A stretch of 64,000 nt of DNA, taken from NCBI RefSeq assembly GCF_002742645.2, contig NZ_CP033875.1, positions 3,450,001 to 3,514,000 of the forward strand, read 5' to 3'. Below, one piece after another: positions 24,283 to 33,580 of this stretch. A program made the translations under genes and the position numbers. This DNA is from Caulobacter sp. FWC26. GTDB taxonomy: Bacteria > Pseudomonadota > Alphaproteobacteria > Caulobacterales > Caulobacteraceae. The notes under the pieces were generated by a model. The model did no database searches and was not told the DNA's origin. It saw nothing but the letters and a program-made list of their open reading frames with translations. The stretch's first letter is position 1; each line of letters begins with the position of its first letter.

Positions 24283-25413
24283 CTACCGCGCCGGCGCAGC
24301 CCTCAGCGCCGCCGCCACCGCCTCGCGTAGCGGCTTGGGCTGGTAATTGTCGTCATAGAGGGTCGGGCGCTTGGGCTTGCCGTCCTGGCGCAGCCAGCGG
24401 CCCTGCAGCCACGAGTACTTGTCGATCATGCCCCAGGCCAGGACCTCCTTGGTCTGGCGATAGCTGAGCATCTGGTCGAGGAAGGCCTTGGCGTAGGCCG
24501 CCACCGCCGCGTCGCGTGAACCGAAGTCGTAGGGCAGGCCCTTGTCGTGAACGTCGAACTCGGTGACGAGCAGATCATAGCCCATACCGGTGACGTCGTT
24601 CAGGAAGGCGGTCCATTCCTTTTCCTGCGGCTTGCCGAAACCGGTGAAGCTGTCCTCGTTCGCCGCGCCAATGTGGCTCTGGACGCCCAGGGCGTCGACC
24701 GGCGTGCCGCGTTTCCTGAAGCCTTCCAGCAGCTTGAGCACGCCGTAGCGGTGCTTCTCGTTGCCAACCTCCTGGCTCATATAGTCGTTGTAGACGAGGC
24801 GGGCCTTGGGCGCGGCTTCGCGGGCGACGTGGAACGACAGGTCTAGCACCTCTTCCTTGCCCATGGCGTCGGACAGGAAGGTCGAGCGGATCGAACCGTC
24901 GGCCGGGTCGACCGTCTCGTTGATCACGTCCCACGAGATCATCTGCGGATAGCGCCGGCACAGGGCCTGGATGTGCTCGGTGACCATCCTGGCGGCCGCC
25001 TGCGCGGGCCTGGGCCCGAAGTCGTAGCCCTTCACCCAGTTCGGGAACCATTGCGGATGATGCCAGATCAGGGTGTGGCCACGCAGGGCCTGGCCGTTGG
25101 CCTTGGCGAATTCGGCGACGCGGTCGGCGCGCTCGAAGTCGAAGGACTGCGGCCCACGCGCCCGGACCACGTACCACTTCAGCTCGTTCTCGGGCACGAG
25201 CACGCCGCACTCGCGGATCAGGATCTCCCGGTGCCGGGCGTCCTCGAACGGACCGGTCGTGGCCCCACGCGGACCGGCCGGGACGGCGCTACCGAACTGG
25301 ACCCCCTTGGCCTTGGCCAACTCGCGCAGCGACGGTCCTTCCGCGGCCAGGGCGGGCCCCGCTAGGGCGCCGGCGGCGCCGACGGCGAGAAGGTCGCGGC
25401 GAGAGAAGGTCAT
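24283..25413 (-). CDS. GH10 endo-1,4-beta-xylanase, Tat-exported
   Basis: A 376-residue xylanase. The ATG at 25413 opens MTFSRRDLLAVGAAGALAG, a Tat-type signal ending near residue 24. The TIM barrel has the acid/base Glu166 in SWDVINETVDP and the nucleophile Glu285 in LLVTEFDVHD, with HTLIWHHPQWFP typical of the GH10 active site. It cuts the xylan backbone internally. It is downstream of the TonB receptor on the same strand (172-base gap with hairpins) and precedes GH43, which fits a xylan-use operon. Confidence 0.94.
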   Translation of the reverse strand: MTFSRRDLLAVGAAGALAGPALAAEGPSLRELAKAKGVQFGSAVPAGPRGATTGPFEDARHREILIRECGVLVPENELKWYVVRARGPQSFDFERADRVAEFAKANGQALRGHTLIWHHPQWFPNWVKGYDFGPRPAQAAARMVTEHIQALCRRYPQMISWDVINETVDPADGSIRSTFLSDAMGKEEVLDLSFHVAREAAPKARLVYNDYMSQEVGNEKHRYGVLKLLEGFRKRGTPVDALGVQSHIGAANEDSFTGFGKPQEKEWTAFLNDVTGMGYDLLVTEFDVHDKGLPYDFGSRDAAVAAYAKAFLDQMLSYRQTKEVLAWGMIDKYSWLQGRWLRQDGKPKRPTLYDDNYQPKPLREAVAAALRAAPAR

Positions 25414-25498
25414 GACACGCGCTCCAAGAAAAACGCGCACCGTCTTGGGGAAACGATGCGCGTGGAAGTCGGCAGGAGTAACCGAGCCCCGCCGCCGG

Positions 25499-25570
25499 TC
25501 TTCCGAAACGGAAGAAAGACCCAGGCGAAACCCCTCCGTGATCCCCGGCCCGAAGCGAGCGCTCCGGGCC
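25499..25570 (-). terminator. Tandem hairpins between TonB receptor and GH10 gene
   Basis: Two stem-loops follow the receptor stop on the minus strand: GGCCCG/CGGGCC (25547-25570) and TCTTCCG-AAA-CGGAAGA (25499-25515). Neither has a T tract, so they may be attenuating or message-stabilising hairpins. Confidence 0.5.
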
Positions 25571-25585
25571 AGTTCTCAGCGGAAC

Positions 25586-28500
25586 TTAGAAGCTGGCGCG
25601 CAGCACCACTGTGTAGCGACGGTCGTTCATGAACCACGAGCGACCGGTGGTGAGCAGCTTGTTGTCCAGCACCTGGGTGGTCCGGGTGACCTCGTTGAGC
25701 AGGTTCACGCCCTGCACCCCGATTTTCACCTTCGGATTGACCGTGTAGAACACCGAGCCGTCCAGCTGGCCGGTAGCCTCGTTCATGATCGGCGCATACG
25801 GGATGATCACGTCGCGAACGGTCAGCAGGAACTTCGAGCGCCAGTTGTAGGCCAGACGGGCCGAAATCTTGCCCTTCTCGTAGATGGCCGCGAAGTTGGC
25901 GTTGTGCTTGGAAAGGCCCTGCAGCGGCAGCAGGCTGGTGTCGATGTTGGCGACACGGCCGGCGGCCACGTCGGGGTCGGTCGCCGACAGCGTCGACTGC
26001 TTCACACCCGAGCTCTTGATGTAGCTGTAGTTGGCGTTGATGCCGAACCCGTCCAGCGGCTTGGGCAGGAAGTCGTAGAACTGCTGGTAGCCGATCTCGA
26101 AGCCCTGGATCTTGGCCTTGTCGGGCGAGTTCACCGGGGTGGTGACCGCCACGTCGAAGGTCGCGCCGTTGTTGGTGAACGGCACCCGGGCCGAGCCGTT
26201 GGTGATGACGTTGGTCAGGTCCTTGTGGAACACCGCCATCGTCAGCGAGCCGACCGACGCGAAGTACCATTCGGCCGACAGGTCGATGTTGGTTGACTCG
26301 ATCGGCTTCAGCTTCGGATTGCCCACCGTGGTGGTGCCCGAGGGGACGCCGTTCGAGATGCCGTCGGCGTTGGTGTTGGTGGTCAGGTTGAAGTAGTTGC
26401 GGACCAGACCGATATCCGGCGGCGTCAGGGTCTTGGAGACGCCCAGACGGAACTGCCAGCCGTTCGGCATGGCCAGCTTGGCGTTGAAGCTGGGCAGCAG
26501 ATAGTCGTACGAGGCCGAGGCGTCGTTCTTGACCAGCGCGCCGTTGGCCCACTGACGCAGCTGCGCGCGGACCGTCGGCGAGACCGCCGTACAGATCAGC
26601 GGCGGCACGTCCGGCGGCGTGAACACCTGCGAGCAGGTGGCTTCGCTGATCACCGAGCTTGACAGCGGGAAGGCCAGATAGCCGGAGGCCTGGCGCTCGG
26701 TCTTGGTGTAGCGCAGGCCGATATTGCCGGTCAGGCGGATGTCGCCGTCAAAGTCATGCTTGAAGCGGGCCATCAGGTAGACGGCCTTGTTGACCTCGTT
26801 GACCGGGTTCACTTCGTTCGGACGGAACGGCGTGCCGGCGGTGACGCCGCAACGCTGGGCCAGCGGGACCCAGTTCTGCGGGCAGCCGTCGCCGCCGTTG
26901 GTGGCGCGGAACTCCGAGCCGACCATCTTGGCGAACGCGGCCATGTCGGCGTAGTTGGCCGTGGTGCTCTGGTTGTAGAACGGACGCGCCTGGCTGCCGG
27001 TCGGCAGCGGCACCTGACCGCGGAAGAAGTTGTCGAAGCCGAACAGTTCGACGCGGCTGGAGCTGTCCTGCCCCGCCGTGCCCGGCAGGCCAGAACCGCC
27101 GGCGGTCGGGATGCCGTCGACCTTGTCGTTGAACCAGACCGGGCCGCCTTCACCCCAGATCTCGCTGAGCACGCCCCAGTTGTAGCTGGAGAAGCGGGTG
27201 GTCTGGTCACGCTCCGACCAGCGGACGCCGGCCTTGACCGAGTCCAGCCAGGTGCTGTCGTCGAACTTGTACTCGACATCGAAGCGCGCGGCGTCTTCCT
27301 GACCTTCCGATTGCTCGATGTGGTCCATGGCCGAGCGCCAGAACGAATTGTACGGGTCGCTGAAGCTGGCGTGCGTGCCCGTGAAGTAGGTCGGGCAGCT
27401 GGCGCTGGGCGCGCACGAGGCGACCGTGCCGTTGTTGCTGGGCGGCAGGAAGGTGAAGTCCGGCATGTCCTTGCCGTTCAGCTTCATCTGCAGGTTCTGG
27501 AACGACGAGCCCCAGATGCCGACGTCCAGGTTCTTCACCTTCGACGACACGTGCTGGTAGTCGAGCTGGACGCCCCAGTTGGCGTTGGGCGTCCACTTCA
27601 GGTTCGCGCCGAAATCCGAGGTGATGTAGGTCTGGTCGACATCACGACGGATGTTGTTCGATTGCAGACCGTCGATCGGCGTGCGGGGATCCGCGCCGTT
27701 CTGGTCCGAGCGCCAGCCGCTGGTGCCGGTGATCATGCCGTTGGTGAACACGCCGTCGCCGTCGAAGCTGAAGGTCGTGCCCGCCACCGGACGCGAGTCG
27801 CCGTTGCCCGCGACGTTGTCGGTGGCGATTTCGATCGCGTGCTCGGTCCAGGCCTGCTTAGAGTCCGACCGCAGATACTGCACCGTGGCCTGCAGGGTGC
27901 GGTCGGTGCTGCGCCACTGGACGGCGGCGGCCTGACCTTCGCGCTCGCGCTCGGTGGTGGTCGAGCGGAACGCCGCGCCGCGCGGGAACCACACGCCCTT
28001 CGTGCCATTGCCGCAGTCGGCCGGCGTCTGGCCCAGATTCGTGCGGCAGCCGAAGTTCGAGGCCTGGGTGCCGTCCGAACGGGTCCAGAGCTTGGAGTTG
28101 GTGTAGCTGGCCAGGACGCCGAACTCACCGACATTGGTCTCGAAACGGTCGCTGAACAGGCCCGTATAGGTCGGGGCCCACTTCTTGATCATGTCGCCGT
28201 AGCTGCTTTCGACCGACAGCGAGATGATCCGCTTGCTGGAGTCGAACGGCAGACGGGTGCGCAGGTTCACCGTGCCCGAGATGCCGCCTTCGATCAGGTC
28301 CGCCGAGGGACTCTTGAACACGTCGACGCCGCCCATCAGCTCGGCCGGGACGTCGGCGAACGACAGAGCGCGGCCGTTGTTGGCCGAGAAGGTGTCACGG
28401 CCGTTCAGCTCGGAACGGACGAAGTTCAGGCCGCGCACGACCACGCCCGAGCCTTCGACCGAGAAGTGGTCGGGGTCGACGCCGGCGGCGAAGCGGTTGA

Positions 28501-28813
28501 TGGCCACGCCCGGAACGCGCTGCAGCGCTTCGGTGACCGAACGGTCCGGCAGGGCGCCGATGTCCTCGGCGGTGATCGAGTCGCCGATGATCTCGGACGA
28601 CTGCTTCAGCTGCTGGCTGCTCTTGAGGCTCTGCTTGATGCTGGTGACGATGACCTGGTCGACCGTCTGATTGTCGGCCTTGTCCGCGGTCTGCGCCATG
28701 ACCGGCGCGCCGACGACCAGCGCCCCCAGCGCCAGCACCGAGGCGCCGTACTTCAAGCGCGTTGAAAAGGAATTGCGTCCGCCCCCGGCGGACAGCCTGT
28801 TGGCCGTGCCCAT
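25586..28813 (-). CDS. TonB-dependent outer-membrane receptor, xylan/carbohydrate type
   Basis: A 1075-residue receptor. Residues 1-41 are a signal peptide (VLALGALVVGAPVMAQ). The TonB box is close to DQVIVTSIKQSLKSSQQLK, the plug (residues about 55-200) has DIGALPDRSVTEALQRVPGV and GVVVRGLNFVRSELNGRDTF, and the beta-barrel ends in YTVVLRASF with the terminal Phe needed for Bam-dependent insertion. Family members import oligosaccharides. Context (GH10, GH43, beta-galactosidase) suggests xylo-oligosaccharides. The operator-like palindrome at 28848-28859 lies 35 bases before its start. Confidence 0.93.
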   Translation of the reverse strand: MGTANRLSAGGGRNSFSTRLKYGASVLALGALVVGAPVMAQTADKADNQTVDQVIVTSIKQSLKSSQQLKQSSEIIGDSITAEDIGALPDRSVTEALQRVPGVAINRFAAGVDPDHFSVEGSGVVVRGLNFVRSELNGRDTFSANNGRALSFADVPAELMGGVDVFKSPSADLIEGGISGTVNLRTRLPFDSSKRIISLSVESSYGDMIKKWAPTYTGLFSDRFETNVGEFGVLASYTNSKLWTRSDGTQASNFGCRTNLGQTPADCGNGTKGVWFPRGAAFRSTTTEREREGQAAAVQWRSTDRTLQATVQYLRSDSKQAWTEHAIEIATDNVAGNGDSRPVAGTTFSFDGDGVFTNGMITGTSGWRSDQNGADPRTPIDGLQSNNIRRDVDQTYITSDFGANLKWTPNANWGVQLDYQHVSSKVKNLDVGIWGSSFQNLQMKLNGKDMPDFTFLPPSNNGTVASCAPSASCPTYFTGTHASFSDPYNSFWRSAMDHIEQSEGQEDAARFDVEYKFDDSTWLDSVKAGVRWSERDQTTRFSSYNWGVLSEIWGEGGPVWFNDKVDGIPTAGGSGLPGTAGQDSSSRVELFGFDNFFRGQVPLPTGSQARPFYNQSTTANYADMAAFAKMVGSEFRATNGGDGCPQNWVPLAQRCGVTAGTPFRPNEVNPVNEVNKAVYLMARFKHDFDGDIRLTGNIGLRYTKTERQASGYLAFPLSSSVISEATCSQVFTPPDVPPLICTAVSPTVRAQLRQWANGALVKNDASASYDYLLPSFNAKLAMPNGWQFRLGVSKTLTPPDIGLVRNYFNLTTNTNADGISNGVPSGTTTVGNPKLKPIESTNIDLSAEWYFASVGSLTMAVFHKDLTNVITNGSARVPFTNNGATFDVAVTTPVNSPDKAKIQGFEIGYQQFYDFLPKPLDGFGINANYSYIKSSGVKQSTLSATDPDVAAGRVANIDTSLLPLQGLSKHNANFAAIYEKGKISARLAYNWRSKFLLTVRDVIIPYAPIMNEATGQLDGSVFYTVNPKVKIGVQGVNLLNEVTRTTQVLDNKLLTTGRSWFMNDRRYTVVLRASF

Positions 28814-28847
28814 TTAGTCCACCTCCCCTTTTGTTGTCTGGCAGCAA

Positions 28848-28859
28848 GGTAGCGCTACC
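28848..28859. promoter_or_regulatory. Candidate XylR/LacI-type operator GGTAGCGCTACC
   Basis: A perfect 12-base palindrome upstream of the TonB receptor. Read on the minus strand with flanks (TGGTAGCGCTACCT) it matches 12 of 14 positions of the recalled C. crescentus xylose-response motif (reverse form TGGTAGCGCTAACA). Confidence 0.62.
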
Positions 28860-28866
28860 ATTGATC

Positions 28867-28880
28867 ATGTTACCGCGATC
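28867..28880 (-). promoter_or_regulatory. Candidate regulator site GATCGCGGTAACAT
   Basis: 12 of 14 bases are identical to the site upstream of the beta-galactosidase gene (20718-20731). It is eight bases upstream of the xylose-type palindrome on the receptor side. Confidence 0.4.
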
Positions 28881-29094
28881 ATTTTGGTCAGATCACACGA
28901 CCGACCGCAGATCGTCAAGCGTTGTCACAAACGCCCAAGTCGTTTAGCCCTAAGGAATGGGAACGTTACCATTTGGGGTAGTGGCGAGAGCCCGCACACG
29001 GGCCAGCGCGCCAATTCCCTGATCCTGGTCACCTCCCCATCCGTGGCCTGGCCACGCGATGTCCGGATTCTTGACTGTCCGGTGACAAAGACGA

Positions 29095-29118
29095 TGACAA
29101 CGAAAGACAGCGTTGTCA
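29095..29118. promoter_or_regulatory. Inverted repeat TGACAACG-N8-CGTTGTCA upstream of halogenase array
   Basis: A perfect 8+8 inverted repeat followed by TATAGA at 29122. A third half-site copy lies at 28920-28927. It could be an operator for the halogenase operon or a hairpin. Confidence 0.45.
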
Positions 29119-29268
29119 ATTTATAGACTGAACGGCCGTGAACCAAACGCGCCGTCGATGTCGGGGGGAAGCATGATCAAGGCCCACGCGGTCCAGCCGC
29201 TGGTGGCGCACGCCGCGCGTGGCGCTCCGCCCTTTCCTATCCTCGACGCTCGATCCTAAGGTCGCGTC

Positions 29269-30777
29269 ATGGAGCCCATCCGCAAGATCGTCATCGTCGG
29301 CGGCGGCACGGCCGGCTGGATGAGCGCCGCCGGCCTCGCCGCGGTGCTGAAGGGCCTGCCGGTCTCCATCGCCCTGGTCGAGTCGGCCGAGATCGGGACG
29401 GTCGGCGTCGGCGAAGCCACCGTGCCGCACATCCGCCACTTCAACGCCCGCCTCGGCCTCGACGAGGCCGACTTCATGCGCAAGACCCAGGCGACCATCA
29501 AGCTGGGCATCCAGTTCTGCGGCTGGGGCCGAAAGGGCGAAAGCTATATCCATCCCTTCGGCGCCTACGGCCACGCGATCGACGGCCTGCCCTTTCACCA
29601 GCACTGGCTGGCGGCCCGGGCGCGCGGCGAAGCCGGGCCGATCGAGGCCTACAGCCTGCCGATCATCGCCAGCCTGGCCGGCAAGTTCGCCCCGCCCTCG
29701 ACCGATCCGCGCTCGCTGGGCTCGACCTTCAACTACGCCTACCAGTTCGACGCCGCCCTCTACGCCCAGTACCTGCGGGCCTATGCCGAGGCGCGCGGCG
29801 TCACCCGCACCGAGGGCAAGATCGCCAGCGTCCAGCAGCGCCCAGAGGACGGCTTCGTCACCGGCGTCACCCTGGAGGACGGCCGGATCGTCGAGGGCGA
29901 CCTCTTCGTCGACTGCTCGGGCTTCCGGGGTCTGTTGATCGAGGGAGCCCTGCAGGCCGGCTATGAGGACTGGACCCGCTGGCTGCCGTGCGACCGCGCC
30001 GTCGCCGCCCCATGCGAGTCGGTCGAGCCGCCGACGCCCTACACCCGCGCCACCGCTGACCAGTACGGCTGGCGGTGGCGAATCCCGCTGCAACACCGCG
30101 TCGGCAACGGCCACGTCTACTGCTCCAGCTACATTGACGACGAAGACGCCGCCCGCGCCCTGGTCGAAAAGCTGGACGGCAAGCTGCAGCAGGACCCCCG
30201 CTTCCTGCGGTTCACGACCGGACGTCGCAAGAAGCAGTGGCTAAAGAACGTCGTCGCCGTGGGCCTGTCGTCAGGGTTCCTCGAGCCGCTGGAAAGCACC
30301 TCGATCCACCTGATCCAGGTGGCCATCACCACCCTGCTCGAACTCTTCCCGCACCAGGGCTGCGCCCAGGCCGACCAGGACGAGTACAACCGCGTGATGG
30401 ACCTGGAGTTCGAGCGGATCCGCGACTTTCTGGTGCTGCACTACCACGCCAACCAGCGTGACGATTCCCCGTTCTGGATCGAGCGCCGCGAGGGGCCGAT
30501 CCCCGACAGCCTGGCCTACAAGATGGTCCTGTTCCGCGAGCGCGGCGCGGTCGTCGGCTACAAGGACGGCTTCTTCCTCGAACCCTCATGGCTGGCGGTT
30601 TATTTCGGCCAGAACATCCTGCCGTCCGGCCACGACCCGCTGGTCGCGGCCAGCGATCCGGTCCGCACGACGCGGATCATGGCCGACCTCGCCGCCGCCG
30701 TGACCCGCACCGTCGACGCCATGCCGACGCACCAGTCGTTCCTGCGCTCGGTGGTCGATGCAGGGACGTCGGCATGA
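29269..30777 (+). CDS. Flavin-dependent tryptophan halogenase family protein (array gene 1)
   Basis: A 502-residue protein of the PrnA-like family. The FAD motif GGGTAGW is at residues 11-17, the catalytic Lys78 in TIKLGIQF (Lys79 in PrnA), the WRWRIP signature at 268-273 and the Glu342 in LEPLESTSIHLIQ (Glu346 in PrnA). Characterised family members halogenate tryptophan or indole with FADH2 and oxygen, and Brevundimonas BrvH prefers bromide. The natural substrate of the TonB-linked clade is unknown. It is first in a co-directional set of four genes that run away from the xylan TonB receptor, and it overlaps the next gene by ATGA. Confidence 0.9.
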   Translation: MEPIRKIVIVGGGTAGWMSAAGLAAVLKGLPVSIALVESAEIGTVGVGEATVPHIRHFNARLGLDEADFMRKTQATIKLGIQFCGWGRKGESYIHPFGAYGHAIDGLPFHQHWLAARARGEAGPIEAYSLPIIASLAGKFAPPSTDPRSLGSTFNYAYQFDAALYAQYLRAYAEARGVTRTEGKIASVQQRPEDGFVTGVTLEDGRIVEGDLFVDCSGFRGLLIEGALQAGYEDWTRWLPCDRAVAAPCESVEPPTPYTRATADQYGWRWRIPLQHRVGNGHVYCSSYIDDEDAARALVEKLDGKLQQDPRFLRFTTGRRKKQWLKNVVAVGLSSGFLEPLESTSIHLIQVAITTLLELFPHQGCAQADQDEYNRVMDLEFERIRDFLVLHYHANQRDDSPFWIERREGPIPDSLAYKMVLFRERGAVVGYKDGFFLEPSWLAVYFGQNILPSGHDPLVAASDPVRTTRIMADLAAAVTRTVDAMPTHQSFLRSVVDAGTSA

Positions 30778-31897
30778 AGCGGGTCCTGATCGTCGGCGCC
30801 GGAATCGACGCCTGGATGACCGCCGCCGCCCTCGCCACCGCGACGAAGGGTCTGGCCGAGGTGGTCGTGGCCGAAACCGGTCCGCCGCCGGCTGGCCGCA
30901 TCGCCGCCCTGCCCTCGCTCAGCGGCCTGCACGCCCGCTTGGGGCTCAGCGACGAGGCCCTGACGACGACGGCCCGGGCCAGACCCCGCCTGGCCGCCCG
31001 TTATGGCGCGACGATCGAGCCGTTCGGCGAGACCGGGCTGGCGATCGATGGCGTGGCCTTCCACCACCACTGGCTGGCCGCCGGTCGTCCGGGACCGCTC
31101 AGCGACTGGAGCCTGGCCGCCCAAGCGGCCGCGCGCGGCCGCTTCGCCCCGCCCAGCCCCGACCCGCGCTCGCCTCTGTCGACCCTGGGCTACGGGCTGA
31201 CCCTGGACGCGGCGGGCTACGCCGAACTGCTCAAGCGCGTCGCGCTGAGCGCCGGGGCCGGGGTCGTCGACGACCGCCCCGACGCCGACTTCAAGATCGA
31301 CGCCTCGGGCGCTGAGATGCTGCTCGTCGCGCACGAGCCGTGGACCGACTGGCGCGCCTGGCTGCCGAACGGTGTGGCCCTCTCAGACGACGGCCTGATC
31401 TCGACCTTCGCACCCGCCCCGGCCAAGACCGGTCGCATCGTCCGGGCCATGACCGGCGACACCGTGGCGGTCGGCGCCGCCTATGGCGCGATCGGCGGGG
31501 GGACGGCGGCGATCTGCACCTGCTGCAGGGCGACATCTCGCGCCTGATCGCCCTGTTCCCCACCGGTCCCGCCGCCGTGGCCGAGTACAACCGCCTGGCC
31601 GAGTCCGCCCTGGAGCGCGCCCGCGACATGGCCATCCTGCGCTGGGGCGACCTTGCGAACCCGCCCGCGACCCTGGCCCGCAAGATCGAGCAGTTCGAGA
31701 GCCGCGGCCGCGTGGTCACCTATGACGACGAGGCCTGGCCCGAAAGCGCCTGGATCCACGCCTTCCTGGCGCGCGGGATCATCCCCAGGCGCTGGGACCC
31801 GCTGGCGGATCGCCTCGGGGCGGAGCGCACGCGGGACATGCTGACTCGGATGAAGGCCATGCTGGAACAGACAGCGGGGGCGATGCCGCGTGTGTGA
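30774..31897 (+). pseudogene. Degenerate, frameshifted halogenase paralogue (array gene 2)
   Basis: Starts at the ATG at 30774 (ATGA overlap). The first frame stops at 31547; homology continues in the next frame to 31897, and one extra G in the six-G run at 31497-31502 would restore one protein of about 374 residues. Even when joined it is reduced: GGGTAGW reads GAGIDAW, the catalytic Lys region reads PRLAARYGATIEPF, the WxWxIP segment is deleted, and the EPLES Glu is replaced by GGDGG. What remains is FHHHW, EYNRLAE and the C-terminal domain. It is likely a dead halogenase, a non-catalytic partner, or a sequencing-error frameshift in an already inactive paralogue. Confidence 0.82.
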
Positions 31898-31925
31898 GCG
31901 CCCCCTCCGTTCCACCTTGTTTTCC

Positions 31926-32040
31926 GTGTCATCCCGGCCGCAGCGCGCAGCGCGGAGAGCCGGGACCCAGGAGCGGCACGCACCGTGCTTCGTCACCCCC
32001 TGGGTCCCGGATAGCCTCTGCGAGGCTTCCGGGATGACAC
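31926..32040. repeat. REPIN-like paired hairpin, family D (copy D1)
   Basis: Arms GTGTCATCCCGGCC... and ...CTTCCGGGATGACAC with CCGGGACCCAGG-type inner parts. It sits inside the halogenase array, between genes 2 and 3. Confidence 0.87.
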
Positions 32041-32065
32041 GGGATGTATCGCTGAGCCCCGCCCC

Positions 32066-33580
32066 ATGACCCCCTCCCCGATCCGCAGCGTCCTGATCGT
32101 CGGCGGCGGCACGGCCGGCTGGATGACGGCGGCGGCCCTGGCCAAGGCCCTGCCCAAGACCACCGCCGTCACCCTGGTCGAGTCCGAACAGATCGGCACG
32201 GTCGGCGTCGGCGAGGCGACGATCCCGCCGATCAACACCTTCAACCAGATCCTGGGCCTGGACGAGGCCGCGTTCATGCGGGCCACCAAGGCCAGCTTCA
32301 AGCTGGCCATCGAGTTCGTCGACTGGATGGGCCCGGGCCACCGCTACCTGCATCCGTTCGGGAACTTCGGTCTGGATATCGAGGCGCTGAAGTTCCACCA
32401 GGTCTGGCTGCGCGCCCATCACGCGGGCTGGGCGCCGCCGATCGACGCCTTCAACCTGTCGGCCCAGGCCGCGCATCTGAGCCGCTACGCCCCGCCGTCG
32501 AAGGACCCGGGCCAGGTGCTGTCGAGCCTGAGATACGCCTTCCACTTCGACGCCGGCCTCTACGCCAGGTTCCTGCGGGACTACGCCGAGCCGCGCGGGG
32601 TGACGCGCGTCGAGGGCAAGATCGCCAGCGTCGAGCAGCACGGGGAGACCGGCTTCGTCACCGGCGTCACGCTGGAGGACGGGCGCGTTCTGGAAGCCGA
32701 TCTCTTCGTCGACTGCTCGGGCTTCCGGGGCCTGCTGATCGAGCAGACTCTGAAGGCCGGCTATGACGACTGGAGCCACTGGCTGCCCAACGACCGGGCC
32801 GTGGCCATGCCGTGCGTCACCGGCGGCGATGGCCTCACCCCCTACACCCGCGCCACGGCCGATGCGGCCGGCTGGCGCTGGCGCATCCCGCTGCAGCACC
32901 GCACCGGCAACGGCTATGTCTATTGCAGCCGCGACATCAGCGACGAGGACGCGGTAGCCCGCCTGCGCGCCACCCTGGACGGCGAGCCTATGGCCGAGCC
33001 GAATTTCCTGCGGTTCCAGGCCGGGCGCCGCAAGGCCGCCTGGGTCAAGAACGTGGTCGCCATCGGCCTGTCGTCGGGCTTCCTCGAGCCGCTGGAAAGC
33101 ACCTCGATCCACCTGATCCAGGCCGGGATCACCAAGCTCTTAGCCCTGTTTCCCGACCGGGGCTTCGATCCTGTCGAGATCGCCGAGTACAACCGCCTGA
33201 CTGCCCTGCAGGTCGAGCTGATCCGCGACTTCATCATCCTGCACTTCAAGGCCAACGCCCGCAGCGAGCCCTACTGGGTGCGCGCCCGAGAGATGGACAT
33301 CCCCGAGAGCCTGCAGCGCAAGATCGACCTCTTCGCCGCTTCGGGCAGACTTTTCCCCACCGACCTGGATCTCTTCGCCGAACCCAGCTGGATCGCCGTG
33401 CTTCTGGGCCAGGGGATCACGCCGCGTCGCCACGATCCGCTGGTCGACGCCTTCGACGAGGCGTTCCTCAAGAGCCAGCTGTCGCGGCTGGCCGGCCTGA
33501 TCCGCCAGACGGCGGAAGCCCTGCCGACCCACGAGCAGTTCATCGCCCGCTACTGCGCTTCTCCCGAGTTCAAAGCATGA
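32066..33580 (+). CDS. Flavin-dependent tryptophan halogenase family protein (array gene 3)
   Basis: A 504-residue intact member. GGGTAGW is near residue 13, Lys79 is in SFKLAIEFVDW, the [10 protein letters not shown] signature is present, and the Glu is in LEPLESTSIHLIQ. It should bind FAD and has all known catalytic residues. It follows repeat D1 and overlaps gene 4 by ATGA, so genes 3 and 4 are probably translationally coupled. The substrate is unknown. Confidence 0.9.
   Translation: MTPSPIRSVLIVGGGTAGWMTAAALAKALPKTTAVTLVESEQIGTVGVGEATIPPINTFNQILGLDEAAFMRATKASFKLAIEFVDWMGPGHRYLHPFGNFGLDIEALKFHQVWLRAHHAGWAPPIDAFNLSAQAAHLSRYAPPSKDPGQVLSSLRYAFHFDAGLYARFLRDYAEPRGVTRVEGKIASVEQHGETGFVTGVTLEDGRVLEADLFVDCSGFRGLLIEQTLKAGYDDWSHWLPNDRAVAMPCVTGGDGLTPYTRATADAAGWRWRIPLQHRTGNGYVYCSRDISDEDAVARLRATLDGEPMAEPNFLRFQAGRRKAAWVKNVVAIGLSSGFLEPLESTSIHLIQAGITKLLALFPDRGFDPVEIAEYNRLTALQVELIRDFIILHFKANARSEPYWVRAREMDIPESLQRKIDLFAASGRLFPTDLDLFAEPSWIAVLLGQGITPRRHDPLVDAFDEAFLKSQLSRLAGLIRQTAEALPTHEQFIARYCASPEFKA

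Larger units (their letters stand above)
28814..29268. promoter_or_regulatory. Divergent control region between TonB receptor and halogenase array
   Basis: 455 bases without a gene. It holds a xylose-type palindrome (28848-28859), a shared GATCGCGGTAACAT site (minus, 28867-28880), one CGTTGTCA half-site (28920-28927) and an inverted repeat of the same half-site (29095-29118). The density of motifs suggests a two-way regulated promoter region. Confidence 0.55.

Noticed and set aside
26756..28765. 669-codon plus-strand frame opposite the TonB receptor
   Set aside because: Mirror of the receptor codons, Arg/Val/Ala-rich with no domain; the receptor strand has clear motifs.
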